DNA of 19,784 nt from CAZBBC01 sp964489835 (GTDB taxonomy: Bacteria; Calditrichota; Calditrichia; JAJRVZ01). Below, piece by piece: positions 1-7,667 of this stretch. Both the position numbers and the translations under genes were made by a program. The notes beneath the pieces are model-generated. The model was not told the origin of the DNA and searched no databases. It saw only the letters and a list, made by a program, of their open reading frames with translations. Position 1 is the first letter of the stretch. Each line of letters starts with the position of its first letter. The DNA is taken from positions 1-19,784 of the forward strand of contig CAZBBC010000080.1 in NCBI GenBank assembly GCA_964489835.1, given 5' to 3'.

Positions 1-240
1 GTAGAAATGGACATAACATCAATAATTAAAAAGGCAGAAATTAAACGGGGATTTAATAAGAATTTTTGTCAAAGGATTGAAATATTACCTCTCTTGATAT
101 TGGGTTTTGGGATTTCATTTGTCATTGGGATTTGGACATTGGACATTTCTTCACCATCATAACATAACCAGATTTTTTACAGCCTGAAATTATCAGTGAA
201 GCGAGCGGTAGAATTTCTTCAAATTATTTTACAACCCCTT
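1..240. other. non-coding stretch at left edge
   Basis: I see no convincing gene here. Frame 1 of the plus strand is open from base 1 to a TAA at 160-162, but its second half (about 101-150) is the low-complexity wording ATTGGGATTTGGACATTGG, common in intergenic repeats, so any gene tail would be very short. The stretch is AT-rich with no clear promoter. Confidence 0.4.
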
Positions 241-297
241 AGTCTCCGCCAGTGGGCGGATCCGCCTGCCGGCGTGACCCTTTTTTAAGGGGAGACT
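241..297. repeat. palindromic intergenic repeat
   Basis: The outer arms AGTCTCC (241-247) and GGAGACT (291-297) are inverted copies. Between them lies GC-rich material including the perfect 12-bp palindrome GGCGGATCCGCC (255-266) followed by further CCGCC/GGCG words. The GC content contrasts sharply with the surrounding AT-rich DNA. It looks like a dispersed palindromic unit; related CCGCC/GGCGG words occur at about 720-746 and inside the selenoprotein gene at 7132-7146. Its function cannot be seen. Confidence 0.6.
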
Positions 298-338
298 TAA
301 TTGTCGCCATACTTCAACAGCCTGTTATGTGGCAGAAT

Positions 339-391
339 AAAAAAAAAATCCAAATTCATAAATCTTTGTCAGATTTTTGATTTTGGATTTT
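339..391 (-). terminator. terminator-like hairpin downstream of tRNA-Gln
   Basis: On the minus strand the arm AAAATCCAAA (complement of 382-391) pairs with TTTGGATTTT (complement of 345-354), followed by a run of T (complement of 339-348). It starts about 20 bases past the tRNA 3' end, the right place for a Rho-independent terminator. The stem is AT-rich and the loop is long, so the call is moderate. Confidence 0.5.
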
Positions 392-410
392 CTATTTTAG
401 ATTATTCTTG

Positions 411-481
411 CTGCGGGACAGGGATTCGAACCCCGGTTACCTGGGCCAGAACCAGGCGTCTTGCCTCTAGACGATCCCGCA
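411..481 (-). tRNA. tRNA-Gln (anticodon CTG)
   Basis: The reverse complement folds into a complete cloverleaf. The acceptor TGCGGGA/TCCCGCA has 7 perfect pairs, the D stem is GTC/GAC, and the anticodon stem CCTGG/CCAGG closes the loop TTCTGGC with anticodon CTG (complement of 447-449). The variable loop has 4 bases and the T arm CGGGG/CCCTG (one G-T pair) carries the canonical TTCGAAT loop. The discriminator is G at 411. The next bases read CAA rather than CCA, so the CCA tail is not encoded and must be added enzymatically. It decodes CAG glutamine codons. Confidence 0.95.
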
Positions 482-490
482 AGTTTTATG

Positions 491-519
491 AAGTTAAAAA
501 CAAGCCTAAATAAAATCAA
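491..519 (-). promoter_or_regulatory. possible promoter of tRNA-Gln
   Basis: On the minus strand TTGATT (514-519) and TAACTT (491-496) are separated by exactly 17 bases, a sigma70-like arrangement. The -10 ends 9 bases before the tRNA, giving an unusually short leader. This is a pattern match only. Confidence 0.3.
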
Positions 520-540
520 GGCTCTTACTTAAAATATTCA

Positions 541-765
541 ATACATACCTCAGCCGTTGGCTGCGAACAAATTTCAAATTACAAATGACAAAATCCAAAT
601 AATAACCAATTTCAAAGTCACCAATACCTAAATTTATTTGACTGAATATTTGAATATTGTAATTTGGAAATTATTTGATATTTGTTATTTCAAAAACTTT
701 GCTAATCGCCCCAGCGATCCCTGCCTACCGGCGGTCAGGTCGTCGCCAGAGATGAATTCCCCAGG
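541..765. repeat. AT-rich repeat region between tRNA and porU
   Basis: No gene is visible. The stretch holds a CAGCC-GTT-GGCTG hairpin (551-563), then words such as ATTTCAAATTACAAATGACA (from about 571) that recur in inverted form near 650-700 (for example TTGTAATTTGGAAATTATTT), making an imperfect AT-rich inverted repeat. A GC-rich palindromic fragment (CCTACCGGCGGTCAGG, about 725-740) adjoins the end of porU. It resembles the dispersed intergenic repeats found in many environmental genomes. No clear terminator for porU can be seen. Confidence 0.5.
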
Positions 766-3700
766 CTAGCGCAAAATCACCAGTTTCTCAATCACTTCTT
801 CCTGTTGATCAACATTCTTCACGATCACTTTATAAATATAAACCCCATTAGCCATTTCGTCACCATCATCATCCCGTCCGTCCCAAAGATAATAATTAAA
901 ACCATCGCTGGGAGGCGCTAAATTTACCATTGATTTTACTAACCGCCCGGTAATGGTATACACCTTAATTTTTATATCGGTCCCGGCATCCGTGCCGAGC
1001 AATTGAAAGGTGAAATTGGTTTCATCACTAAAGGGATTGGGATAATTGACCACATCCCTTAAGACCAGACCTTCTTTTTCAACCACCCGGAAATCTATCT
1101 CTTCCCGCGAAGGATTATTCAAATTATCCCAGGCGTTAAATTTAAGTTGGTGTTCTCCCGGTTTTAACTCATCCAGATGATAGGACAGCTTTCCTTCCGA
1201 ATAACTATTGCGGTCATAGGCAAAAAAAGAGGTGATATCTCTAGAGGCATCGTCATCAACCTGAATTTCAATTTTATGTCCCACTTCCTGTGTTAAATTA
1301 ATACCATTCGGATCAAAAATCTCCGCCAATAAGACCGGATTTCTGGGTACCAGATCACCGGCACGGAAATCTTCCTGTCCCTCAAAATAGAGAGAAATTT
1401 CCGGTCCCTCAGAATCAGACGAACCGGCACTGGTGCCCATAAACAATAATGTATCCACATAGCCGATAGCTTCACCGGCGCCATTCTCGTTCCAGGCGTA
1501 TACCGTCGCCCGGCCGGTAGGCAAATGATGATAGCGAATGGATTTAGGTACAATAAACTCCCCGCTAAACAATCCCTCGATAACACTGATTTCCCCTTTA
1601 AAAATACGCGGTCCAAACAATTTATAATCATAGGGACCGCCTGTATTGACGGAATCATAGCGGGCATCATTGATAAATAAAATTGCGCCACCGATAAAAT
1701 CATTACTTTTTTCCATTCCGGCTGCCGGTGAGACGAATCCGGAGACGGAAACTTTACTCAACGCCTTTAGAGTATCCGGCACTATAGCGGTTACCTGCAC
1801 ATGGCTTCTGGGATCGGCCAGATACATCGACGGATCACCAAAAAGATGGTACTTTTGATCATTATCATAGGGTAGAGTGGACAGCAAAAGGACATCGCCC
1901 AGGCGCCTGCTCGGACCACCGTTCGGAAAAAGATTATTTAAACAAGCGGTATTAAATCTGTCATTGAGCCCGGCATAAACAAGTCTTGACGAAGATACAA
2001 CCGCGATCGCTCCTTTATCTTCCTGCCAGATTAAAGCTTCCGTAAAACTGGGTTCATGGGGATCATCATATTTTCCAAAGTCACAGGTAGCAGCGATCCA
2101 GAGGGGTAATTTATGTTCGTTCCGGATCCGGTTCAGATCACGGGTCATTTCCAGTGCCGACTCATGGGCCCAGGTCGTTGGTGCCCCATGTCCGGCATAG
2201 TTTATCAACAAAGTGCCCTCATTCAGCTGATCGATAATCGCCTGATTCGCCTTCGGTTTTACCCATCCGAATCCACCGGGGACCTTTTCATAGGCTGTTA
2301 AATAGATTTTCTTTTTCAGAAATTTTTTCAAAACGAATAGCTGGGCCAGCTCCTCCGTCTCTTTTTGGTGTCCCCATTCAGTCTTACTGCGGGGGGTGAC
2401 CTCATCATCGGCAACGAAAGTGAGCATCGTTTGCCAGCCATCCCGGGAATTGTTTTTTGAATAGCTGATTAATTTATCCACTATACGCCGCGCATCCAGC
2501 TGCGATTCTGCCGGTAAGCGACCCACTCCCAGATCCGGCCGGATGGAGTCAAAATCATCGTAAGTAAAATTAACATCTACATAAAAGTTGTCCGTCTCCC
2601 GATTATTGAGCTGCGAATCAGCACTTATCTCGAACGGAGGAATCCAATTGGTATCCGGTAACACGATATTCCTGTAGTCATAATGTCCATCCCCGAACAA
2701 AAGAACATAGGCCGGCTGAGGCGACGCCCAGTTATAATAGGCATAGCGGATAAAGTTGCGGATCGCCATCACGTCCTTAACGCCACTGCTAAAGTAGAAA
2801 TAAATATCGTCCAGGTTAACCACTTTTCCATTTAACGGTTCCGTTTGGTTAGCTCTCAATTCTACAATTTCTTCCGCATAGGATTTAAATGACCGCGGGG
2901 AGATGATGATCAGATCAGCAGAATGGGAGGGGTCCATTAAATTTTCATCCGGCTGATAGGATGTCAGGGCACTTATTTTGATAATTTCATTCGAATTGGG
3001 AGAAGTTGCCAACAGACGCTTTGGTTCATTGTCACGCAAATCCAGATTAAAATTATAAGTTCCGCTCTGAACGGCTGAACCGGCCTCCAGCCTCTTGACC
3101 GCTACCGGATCGGAGATATCAAATAATAAAACATTATTATCGGTAAAACCATCAAGCGCGTAGTGGACAATTTGTCCCAATGAATTCGTATAAAACGATA
3201 ATTGATTATTGATTGCCAGAAAATCGCGGGGATATAAAAACTCAACCCAGTCCAGATAGGCAGTGCAACTTTCAAAATTTGCGGTATACTGGATATAAAC
3301 CGCGTTGGTGCCCTCCACCAAATAATCGCTTGAATTGAAAGTCCTGGTAAATTCTTCACTCCCTGCTTTATTCACCAGGCCGTTGGTAATGATCGGCGAA
3401 GGTGCCTTCTCGGGATTGATCCAAACCGAGAAATAATAACGGTACGGATCATCATCCAGATATATTAAGCCCGAACCTCCCTTAAATTTAATAGTCATTT
3501 TTGCCTGATTTGGCGTAGTACTCGGATGATTCAGACTGTAATTGAGAGATACATCATGGGCTTTGCCAAAAAATTGATAACCGTACCAATCAGCTCCCGA
3601 GGCAAGTAAATTTCTACGGTCTTCTTCAAAGTGTGTCCGCTCCAGGAAATAGGTATCGGTGATCCCGGCACCACTGGACGGCGTCGCTTCTACCGGCATC

Positions 3701-4782
3701 CTCTTACCGTTGTCGTTGCCATAGGTAAGCCAGTAATGGTTTTTTGTGTCATAGGGATGTTGGATATATTCAAAGTCATGTTTTGATGGCGAATGATACC
3801 ATCCCCCGGCCCCAGTACCATAGAATAAAATATAATCATTACTATCAAAGCGTCCGTCTTCTTCACCGGAAACAAAAATAGCATTCTCCAGCGGTCCTTC
3901 CGGATGCTCAATCAAGCTGGAAGTATTGGGATTTAAAGGTTTGCCTCCATGATTGTATATGCGAATACTCTTAGGATCCAGATTTGCGATATCAATGCCT
4001 GCGGCACTAAGCGTTGATGCATTTATTTTATATAAACCACTTTTGGTAACTTCCATCCGATACCAGGGACCCGAAAAGGTAAAAACAGCCTTTCGGATAA
4101 CTTTTGGTTCACGGACCAACCAGTTTTTTGACTGGTCAAAATTAAGAACCATATCTTTGTATAAGTGATCCAGTTTTGAACGCGGGGAAAAAGGCGTGCC
4201 TTTTCCACTGCCCTCCTTAAATGTAAATTTCAGGACCGCAGATTTTATAACTTTAAGTTCTTTACGATCAGGACTATATTGGATTGGATAAAAATTTACA
4301 TTAACCAGGGGTAAATCTCTGAAATATTCCTGTTTGGAGATTTCAAGCGTTGGTGGTGCCGTTTTAGGGGTAAAAGGTTCAGATACGATAGAGGAAATGC
4401 TGATACCGTTTTTATCTCTGCCGATCCTGGCTGCCGGGGCAAGAGGAATATCTTCAATTACTTCGGTTACGATTGCTGATATTTCATAAGTAACGTTCGC
4501 TTTATCGGGAATACCCAGTAAAAAAGATTGAAAAGGTAAATCAAAATCACCAAATGTCTGCGAATGATTACACCCGGCGAAGGATGTCTGTACCAAAGAT
4601 TTTCCATCAGCTATTAAAGCAGTTGTTTGCAGGTCCGGCAAATTCCAGGAAATATGAACGAAATCTTGTCCATGCTGGATGACTTGAAGAGGGGTGATCC
4701 GGGGAATTAGAGTCGAATGATTTAATAAAAAATTAGATGAAAAAAAGGCCACCATTGTTATTATCAGTAAACGCCAGCGCAT
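766..4782 (-). CDS. porU: PorU-like C25 peptidase (type IX secretion sortase family)
   Basis: A gingipain-family cysteine peptidase of 1338 residues. It starts with a basic, hydrophobic leader (1-24), followed by a long N-terminal beta-rich region (about 30-600). The peptidase C25 domain spans about 622-986, with catalytic His865 in NYAGHGAPTTWA and Cys900 in IAATCDFGKYDDP; both fit the PorU/gingipain pattern. The C-terminal ~100 residues open with YPNPF and end with NGVYIYKV, the FlgD-like/type A sorting fold of T9SS substrates. In Bacteroidota PorU cleaves these sorting signals at the cell surface and attaches the cargo to lipopolysaccharide; that role is inferred here. The start is supported by GGAGAAG seven bases upstream. 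No other por genes lie in the window. It could instead be another secreted C25 peptidase. Confidence 0.85.
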   Translation of the reverse strand: MRWRLLIITMVAFFSSNFLLNHSTLIPRITPLQVIQHGQDFVHISWNLPDLQTTALIADGKSLVQTSFAGCNHSQTFGDFDLPFQSFLLGIPDKANVTYEISAIVTEVIEDIPLAPAARIGRDKNGISISSIVSEPFTPKTAPPTLEISKQEYFRDLPLVNVNFYPIQYSPDRKELKVIKSAVLKFTFKEGSGKGTPFSPRSKLDHLYKDMVLNFDQSKNWLVREPKVIRKAVFTFSGPWYRMEVTKSGLYKINASTLSAAGIDIANLDPKSIRIYNHGGKPLNPNTSSLIEHPEGPLENAIFVSGEEDGRFDSNDYILFYGTGAGGWYHSPSKHDFEYIQHPYDTKNHYWLTYGNDNGKRMPVEATPSSGAGITDTYFLERTHFEEDRRNLLASGADWYGYQFFGKAHDVSLNYSLNHPSTTPNQAKMTIKFKGGSGLIYLDDDPYRYYFSVWINPEKAPSPIITNGLVNKAGSEEFTRTFNSSDYLVEGTNAVYIQYTANFESCTAYLDWVEFLYPRDFLAINNQLSFYTNSLGQIVHYALDGFTDNNVLLFDISDPVAVKRLEAGSAVQSGTYNFNLDLRDNEPKRLLATSPNSNEIIKISALTSYQPDENLMDPSHSADLIIISPRSFKSYAEEIVELRANQTEPLNGKVVNLDDIYFYFSSGVKDVMAIRNFIRYAYYNWASPQPAYVLLFGDGHYDYRNIVLPDTNWIPPFEISADSQLNNRETDNFYVDVNFTYDDFDSIRPDLGVGRLPAESQLDARRIVDKLISYSKNNSRDGWQTMLTFVADDEVTPRSKTEWGHQKETEELAQLFVLKKFLKKKIYLTAYEKVPGGFGWVKPKANQAIIDQLNEGTLLINYAGHGAPTTWAHESALEMTRDLNRIRNEHKLPLWIAATCDFGKYDDPHEPSFTEALIWQEDKGAIAVVSSSRLVYAGLNDRFNTACLNNLFPNGGPSRRLGDVLLLSTLPYDNDQKYHLFGDPSMYLADPRSHVQVTAIVPDTLKALSKVSVSGFVSPAAGMEKSNDFIGGAILFINDARYDSVNTGGPYDYKLFGPRIFKGEISVIEGLFSGEFIVPKSIRYHHLPTGRATVYAWNENGAGEAIGYVDTLLFMGTSAGSSDSEGPEISLYFEGQEDFRAGDLVPRNPVLLAEIFDPNGINLTQEVGHKIEIQVDDDASRDITSFFAYDRNSYSEGKLSYHLDELKPGEHQLKFNAWDNLNNPSREEIDFRVVEKEGLVLRDVVNYPNPFSDETNFTFQLLGTDAGTDIKIKVYTITGRLVKSMVNLAPPSDGFNYYLWDGRDDDGDEMANGVYIYKVIVKNVDQQEEVIEKLVILR

Positions 4783-4871
4783 CTGTCTTCTCCCATTTTA
4801 GAGAATGAGTATACCAAGAGTCTGTATCAATTTCCGGTAGTGAGCCTCCTTAAATATCAAAAATGATAATA

Positions 4872-4900
4872 AATTTAGTGTATATGGGACTTTCAGTCAA
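4872..4900 (-). promoter_or_regulatory. sigma70-like promoter candidate for porU
   Basis: On the minus strand TTGACT (4895-4900) and TAAATT (4872-4877) are 17 bases apart. The -35 matches five of six consensus bases. Transcription would start near 4865, leaving a leader of about 80 bases before the porU start. Confidence 0.45.
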
Positions 4901-5097
4901 CACAACACCCTTATCCCCAGGTCTGTTCAGCATCATTGGGATTATCCCTTTAAACACAAGTATCCGGGACGGGTTCCCGAAAATCGTCAAATGACATTTT
5001 CAGTATTATTTTATTGAGTTTTCCGATTTTTTGCCGATTACAAATAATATGTTTTAACATTTTTTTTTGATCGTAAATAAAGACTGGTTAAATTCAC

Positions 5098-5126
5098 TTG
5101 AATCGATTGGTTATGCTAATTATATT
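5098..5126 (+). promoter_or_regulatory. sigma70-like promoter candidate for the TPR gene
   Basis: TTGAAT (5098-5103) and TATATT (5121-5126) are 17 bases apart, with a probable transcription start near 5133. This places the promoter inside the longest open frame (which begins with TTG at 5067) and so supports translation starting at the ATG at 5163. Confidence 0.5.
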
Positions 5127-5162
5127 GGTTTTTACTGCTTGGTTAAAAAGGGCTCAAAATTA

Positions 5163-6974
5163 ATGATTCGAACCTATAAATTCATGTGCTCATTATTGGC
5201 ATTTGTATTTTTCATCAATCTGGCCTCTGCTCAGGACAAGAGAGGTATCGGAATATTACCATTTGACAATCTGGGTGACCAACAAAAATACAGTTGGATA
5301 AGTTTCGGAATGAATTACCTGCTCTCTAATAAACTTTCCAATATTTCATCTTTTTATGTACCTGAACAAAGTATCATCCAAAAGGAAATAAAAAAAGCCG
5401 GCTACCCAACCCGGAAGATCAATGGAGAAATGGTTTATCATGTAGGAAAGTCTGCAGGAATCAATATTGGGATTACCGGTAATTACCGCACCAATGGGAA
5501 AACGATTGAGGTTAATGTCAACTTCATCAATGCTTTCAATGGCGCTTCCATATTCTCTAAAAAATATAATAATAATAACTCCGAACTGTTTGTCATTGCC
5601 GATGATATTGCCAAAAACTTAATTGACCTTACCACTATCTCTCTGTCACAAAATGAAGAAATAATATTTAATCGTCAGATAACACAATCGGTGCAAGCAT
5701 TCCAGAATTTTTGTCTGGGTTATATTGAGAATGAGAAGCCTAACCGGCAAAGAGAAATTGTGATTGGGCTCTTCCGGAATGCCATTCGTGAAGATCCCAA
5801 TTTCTGGGAAGCTTTGTACAACCTTGGTATCACCTATTTTAATGATGAGGACTATGATCAGGCCCTACAGCAGTTTGATAAGATCATTACATCTCTCCCG
5901 GATTTTGAGAAACCTTACTATGGTAGAGCCTTGATATACTACAGCCGGAAGGAGTATCCAAAAGCTAAAGCCGATTTTGAAAAAGTTATCAATTATAATC
6001 CCAATGATTATAAACCATATTTTTATCTGGGTAGGATCAGCAATAATCTGAAGCAGTATAATGATGCAAATAAATATCTGCAGAAAGCGGCAGAGCTCAA
6101 TCCGGACTATAGTAAAATTTATGTGGAGATGGGAAACATCTACTTTTCTCAGAATAAATATAACCTTGGAATTCCTCATTATCGAAAAGCATTGGAGCTT
6201 GATCCGGAGGATATCGGTGCCTTGCAGAAACTTGGAGAATGTTATTATAGAACGCAAATCTATTATAGTGCTTATTCGCAGTTTAAAAAAATCTTAGAAA
6301 TCGAACCGATGAATTCCGAAGCAAATTTTATGATCGGTATTACGGCCTACAAGCAGGCCGTATTAAGCGAACTGATTGAAGCCTTTCTGGAACTCTTTGA
6401 TGCCAGTGTGGCCAATGAACAAAAACAGAAGAAGAAACTCTCCGGATCGCGAAGAGAGAGGGAAGAAGTTTACAGAGAGATGGTCGTTTCTTTCAACCGG
6501 GCAGCAAAATCCAGGAAAAATTTTTTGGAGGCGACTTTTAACCTTGGACTTACTTACCACGACATGGGTAAATTAGACAGTGCGGAAACCTACTATAAAA
6601 AATCTCTTGAGATAATGCCCGATCTGGTTAAAGCTCATATAAAATTAGCAAAAGTATATGATGAGAAGGGACAAAATGAAAAAGGACTGGTACAATATAA
6701 AAAGGTGATTCCTATAGATCCTGGTTATTTTGTGGCTCATCCGACGTTAGGACCCGAACATAATTATATAAACATTATGGAAATTACTTTGCGTGAGCTC
6801 AATGAAAATTTGGATAAAAACCCTGATGATCTTTTATCCAATCAAACGATGGCAAAAATATTTTATGCGCAGGGTTACCATGGCAAAGCAGCAAATGTCT
6901 ACCGAAAAATTCTAAAGATTAGTCCCAATGATCGTGAAGCAAAGAGCATGCTCGCAAAATTAGAAAAGAACTAA
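5163..6974 (+). CDS. exported TolB/CsgG-like N-domain + TPR protein
   Basis: A 603-residue protein. Residues 1-23 form a signal peptide (basic start, hydrophobic core, ASA cut before QDK), which is why I choose the ATG at 5163 over the TTG at 5067; AAAGGG lies about 10 bases upstream. Residues about 27-155 start with GIGILPFDNLG and resemble the TolB N-terminal/FlgO/CsgG-like alpha-beta domain found at the front of many TPR proteins. From about 212 to 597 there are TPR units (for example ALYNLGITYFNDEDYDQALQ and AYSQFKKILEIEPMN), interrupted at about 415-440 by a charged KQKKK/REREE segment. It probably acts as a periplasmic or outer-membrane scaffold; the partner is unknown. It is convergent with the selenoprotein gene, leaving only two bases between their stop codons. 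Confidence 0.8.
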   Translation: MIRTYKFMCSLLAFVFFINLASAQDKRGIGILPFDNLGDQQKYSWISFGMNYLLSNKLSNISSFYVPEQSIIQKEIKKAGYPTRKINGEMVYHVGKSAGINIGITGNYRTNGKTIEVNVNFINAFNGASIFSKKYNNNNSELFVIADDIAKNLIDLTTISLSQNEEIIFNRQITQSVQAFQNFCLGYIENEKPNRQREIVIGLFRNAIREDPNFWEALYNLGITYFNDEDYDQALQQFDKIITSLPDFEKPYYGRALIYYSRKEYPKAKADFEKVINYNPNDYKPYFYLGRISNNLKQYNDANKYLQKAAELNPDYSKIYVEMGNIYFSQNKYNLGIPHYRKALELDPEDIGALQKLGECYYRTQIYYSAYSQFKKILEIEPMNSEANFMIGITAYKQAVLSELIEAFLELFDASVANEQKQKKKLSGSRREREEVYREMVVSFNRAAKSRKNFLEATFNLGLTYHDMGKLDSAETYYKKSLEIMPDLVKAHIKLAKVYDEKGQNEKGLVQYKKVIPIDPGYFVAHPTLGPEHNYINIMEITLRELNENLDKNPDDLLSNQTMAKIFYAQGYHGKAANVYRKILKISPNDREAKSMLAKLEKN

Positions 6975-6976
6975 TA

Positions 6977-7195
6977 TTAAACCAACTTCGTAAGTATTTC
7001 CGAAGTATCAGGGAAACGCCCTTCCCTACGCTTTGAAAATATCAAATTTCCATCCTTCAATACTTCGAATACACCGCCGGAACTCTTGATAAACTCTATA
7101 GTAACTTCTTTTATTTGATTTTTAATTTCCTCCGCCAAACTGGCGGCACGTGGATAATAATTTCAAACGTGACAATATTCGATACTAATCTTCAT
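6977..7195 (-). CDS. SelW/Rdx-family selenoprotein (CxxU), in-frame UGA read as Sec
   Basis: A 72-residue reading frame with a TGA at codon 11 (bases 7163-7165). The start MKISIEYCHV-U-NYYPRAA matches the Rdx/SelW opening, in which a beta strand leads into CxxC or CxxU; here Cys8-His-Val-Sec11. The second half has the other family hallmarks, GGVFEVLKDG (about 40-49) and IFSKRREGRFP (about 52-62). The strong Shine-Dalgarno AAGGAGA (7201-7207) is ideally spaced from the ATG, and the frame stays intact for 61 codons past the TGA to TAA. UGA is a normal stop elsewhere in the window (the Crp gene ends with it), so a changed genetic code is unlikely. Rdx proteins are thioredoxin-fold thiol oxidoreductases of poorly defined substrate. 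The alternative is a pseudogene or a single-base sequencing error of a Cys codon. No selA, selB, selC or selD lies in the window. Confidence 0.85.
7132..7146 (-). promoter_or_regulatory. bacterial SECIS-like hairpin of the selenoprotein gene
   Basis: On the coding strand CCGCCA-GTT-TGGCGG forms a perfect 6-bp stem with a three-base loop whose first base is G. The loop begins 23 bases after the UGA. Known bacterial SECIS elements are short stem-loops within the coding region, with the apical loop about 16-37 bases after the UGA and a G among the first loop bases, so the fit is good. The same CCGCC/GGCGG wording occurs in intergenic palindromes of this window, so chance or repeat origin is possible. 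Confidence 0.6.
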
Positions 7196-7244
7196 CAATC
7201 TCTCCTTATCATTTCAGCGTAGTGACAAAAATTTTTAATTACCG

Positions 7245-7258
7245 TGTAGTCAACTACA
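7245..7258. promoter_or_regulatory. inverted repeat upstream of the selenoprotein gene
   Basis: TGTAGT-CA-ACTACA is a 6-bp inverted repeat with a two-base centre, about 50 bases upstream of the selenoprotein start. It could be an operator; no regulator can be named. Confidence 0.25.
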
Positions 7259-7289
7259 ACCTGGTTGTTCAATAATGCAAATCTTTTTT

Positions 7290-7319
7290 AACGCAGAGGA
7301 ACGCTGAGTTCCGCAGAGT
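7290..7319. repeat. CGCAGAG-type flanking repeat, copy 1
   Basis: AACGCAGAGG followed by related CGCTGAG and CGCAGAG words. It is an inverted partner of the repeat at 7422-7450, and the two bracket the GxxExxY remnant. Confidence 0.6.
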
Positions 7320-7406
7320 TTATTTTAATTCTTTCAGATTGTTAACAATCCGATGTACTTCAATTACGCATTTAATGACTTTCTCAGATATTTCATTTTC
7401 ATGCAT
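7320..7406 (-). pseudogene. collapsed GxxExxY-family gene remnant
   Basis: A 28-codon frame reads MHENEISEKVIKCVIEVHR and then IVNNLKELK before TAA. The first part is the typical start of GxxExxY proteins (a small PD-(D/E)XK-related family), and RIVNNL is typical of their C-terminus. The central domain, including the GxxExxY motif itself, is missing, so this looks like an internal deletion that fused the two ends. GxxExxY genes are often bordered by CTCTGCG/CGCAGAG repeats, as here. The family call rests on recalled sequence patterns and needs a search. Confidence 0.55.
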
Positions 7407-7421
7407 AGTAGTTAATATTTT

Positions 7422-7450
7422 TCTTTGCGTTCTCTGCGACCTCTGCGTTT
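7422..7450. repeat. CGCAGAG-type flanking repeat, copy 2
   Basis: TTTGCGTTCTCTGCGACCTC followed by TGCGTTTA is the inverted counterpart of the repeat at 7290-7319 and lies just upstream of the GxxExxY remnant on the minus strand. The stretch from here to the aldolase terminator (about 7451-7609) is AT-rich and shows nothing further. Confidence 0.6.
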
Positions 7451-7609
7451 ATAAAATATTCAATATTTTACACAAATATAGTTTTTCATTATATCTATGC
7501 AATTTTTAACACCATCCATTTCAGGGGAGTGTCAAAAATAACCGATTATTTTAACATTTTAATTTTTTCGATCAGTGTGTCGGTTGTTTTTATTTGCCCA
7601 TTCAAACGC

Positions 7610-7640
7610 AAAAAGGGCGAACCTATGGTCCGCCCTTTTT
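7610..7640 (-). terminator. Rho-independent terminator of the aldolase gene
   Basis: A 14-bp stem with a three-base loop: AAAAAGGGCGGACC-ATA-GGTTCGCCCTTTTT on the minus strand (one G-T pair), ending in a T run. It starts 28 bases past the aldolase stop. It is nearly symmetric and could work from both sides. Confidence 0.9.
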
Positions 7641-7667
7641 CAAGTTAGTATTACTGCAAGTTTTCGA

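Larger units (their letters stand above)
4783..5162. other. divergent intergenic region porU / TPR gene
   Basis: This 380-base region separates two divergent genes and carries a promoter candidate for each (entered separately). It also holds a lone perfect Shine-Dalgarno word AAGGAGG on the minus strand (4845-4851) with no well-spaced start, and a short CGGGA/TCCCG hairpin near 4967-4981. No further gene is evident. Confidence 0.5.

Noticed and set aside
1..162. Open plus-strand frame running in from the left edge (up to 53 residues)
   Set aside because: Its second half is low-complexity intergenic wording and the visible residues match no family I know; it may be a gene tail but cannot be supported.
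301..513. 70-residue plus-strand open frame over the tRNA
   Set aside because: It crosses the tRNA-Gln gene on the opposite strand and a hairpin; it is a chance frame.
5067..5162. N-terminal extension of the TPR protein from a TTG
   Set aside because: A clear signal peptide begins at the ATG at 5163 and the best promoter lies inside the extension.
5865..6257. 130-residue minus-strand frame inside the TPR gene
   Set aside because: It is antisense to well-defined TPR repeats, with no ribosome site or recognisable motif.
6977..7195. UGA in the SelW-like gene explained by a changed genetic code
   Set aside because: The Crp gene ends with TGA at a family-typical length and tryptophan is coded by TGG throughout, so UGA is a normal stop in this genome.
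7290..7450. CRISPR array suggested by repeated CGCAGAG/CTCTGCG words
   Set aside because: The repeats are short, imperfect and inverted, with only two clusters and no regular spacers; they border a GxxExxY remnant.
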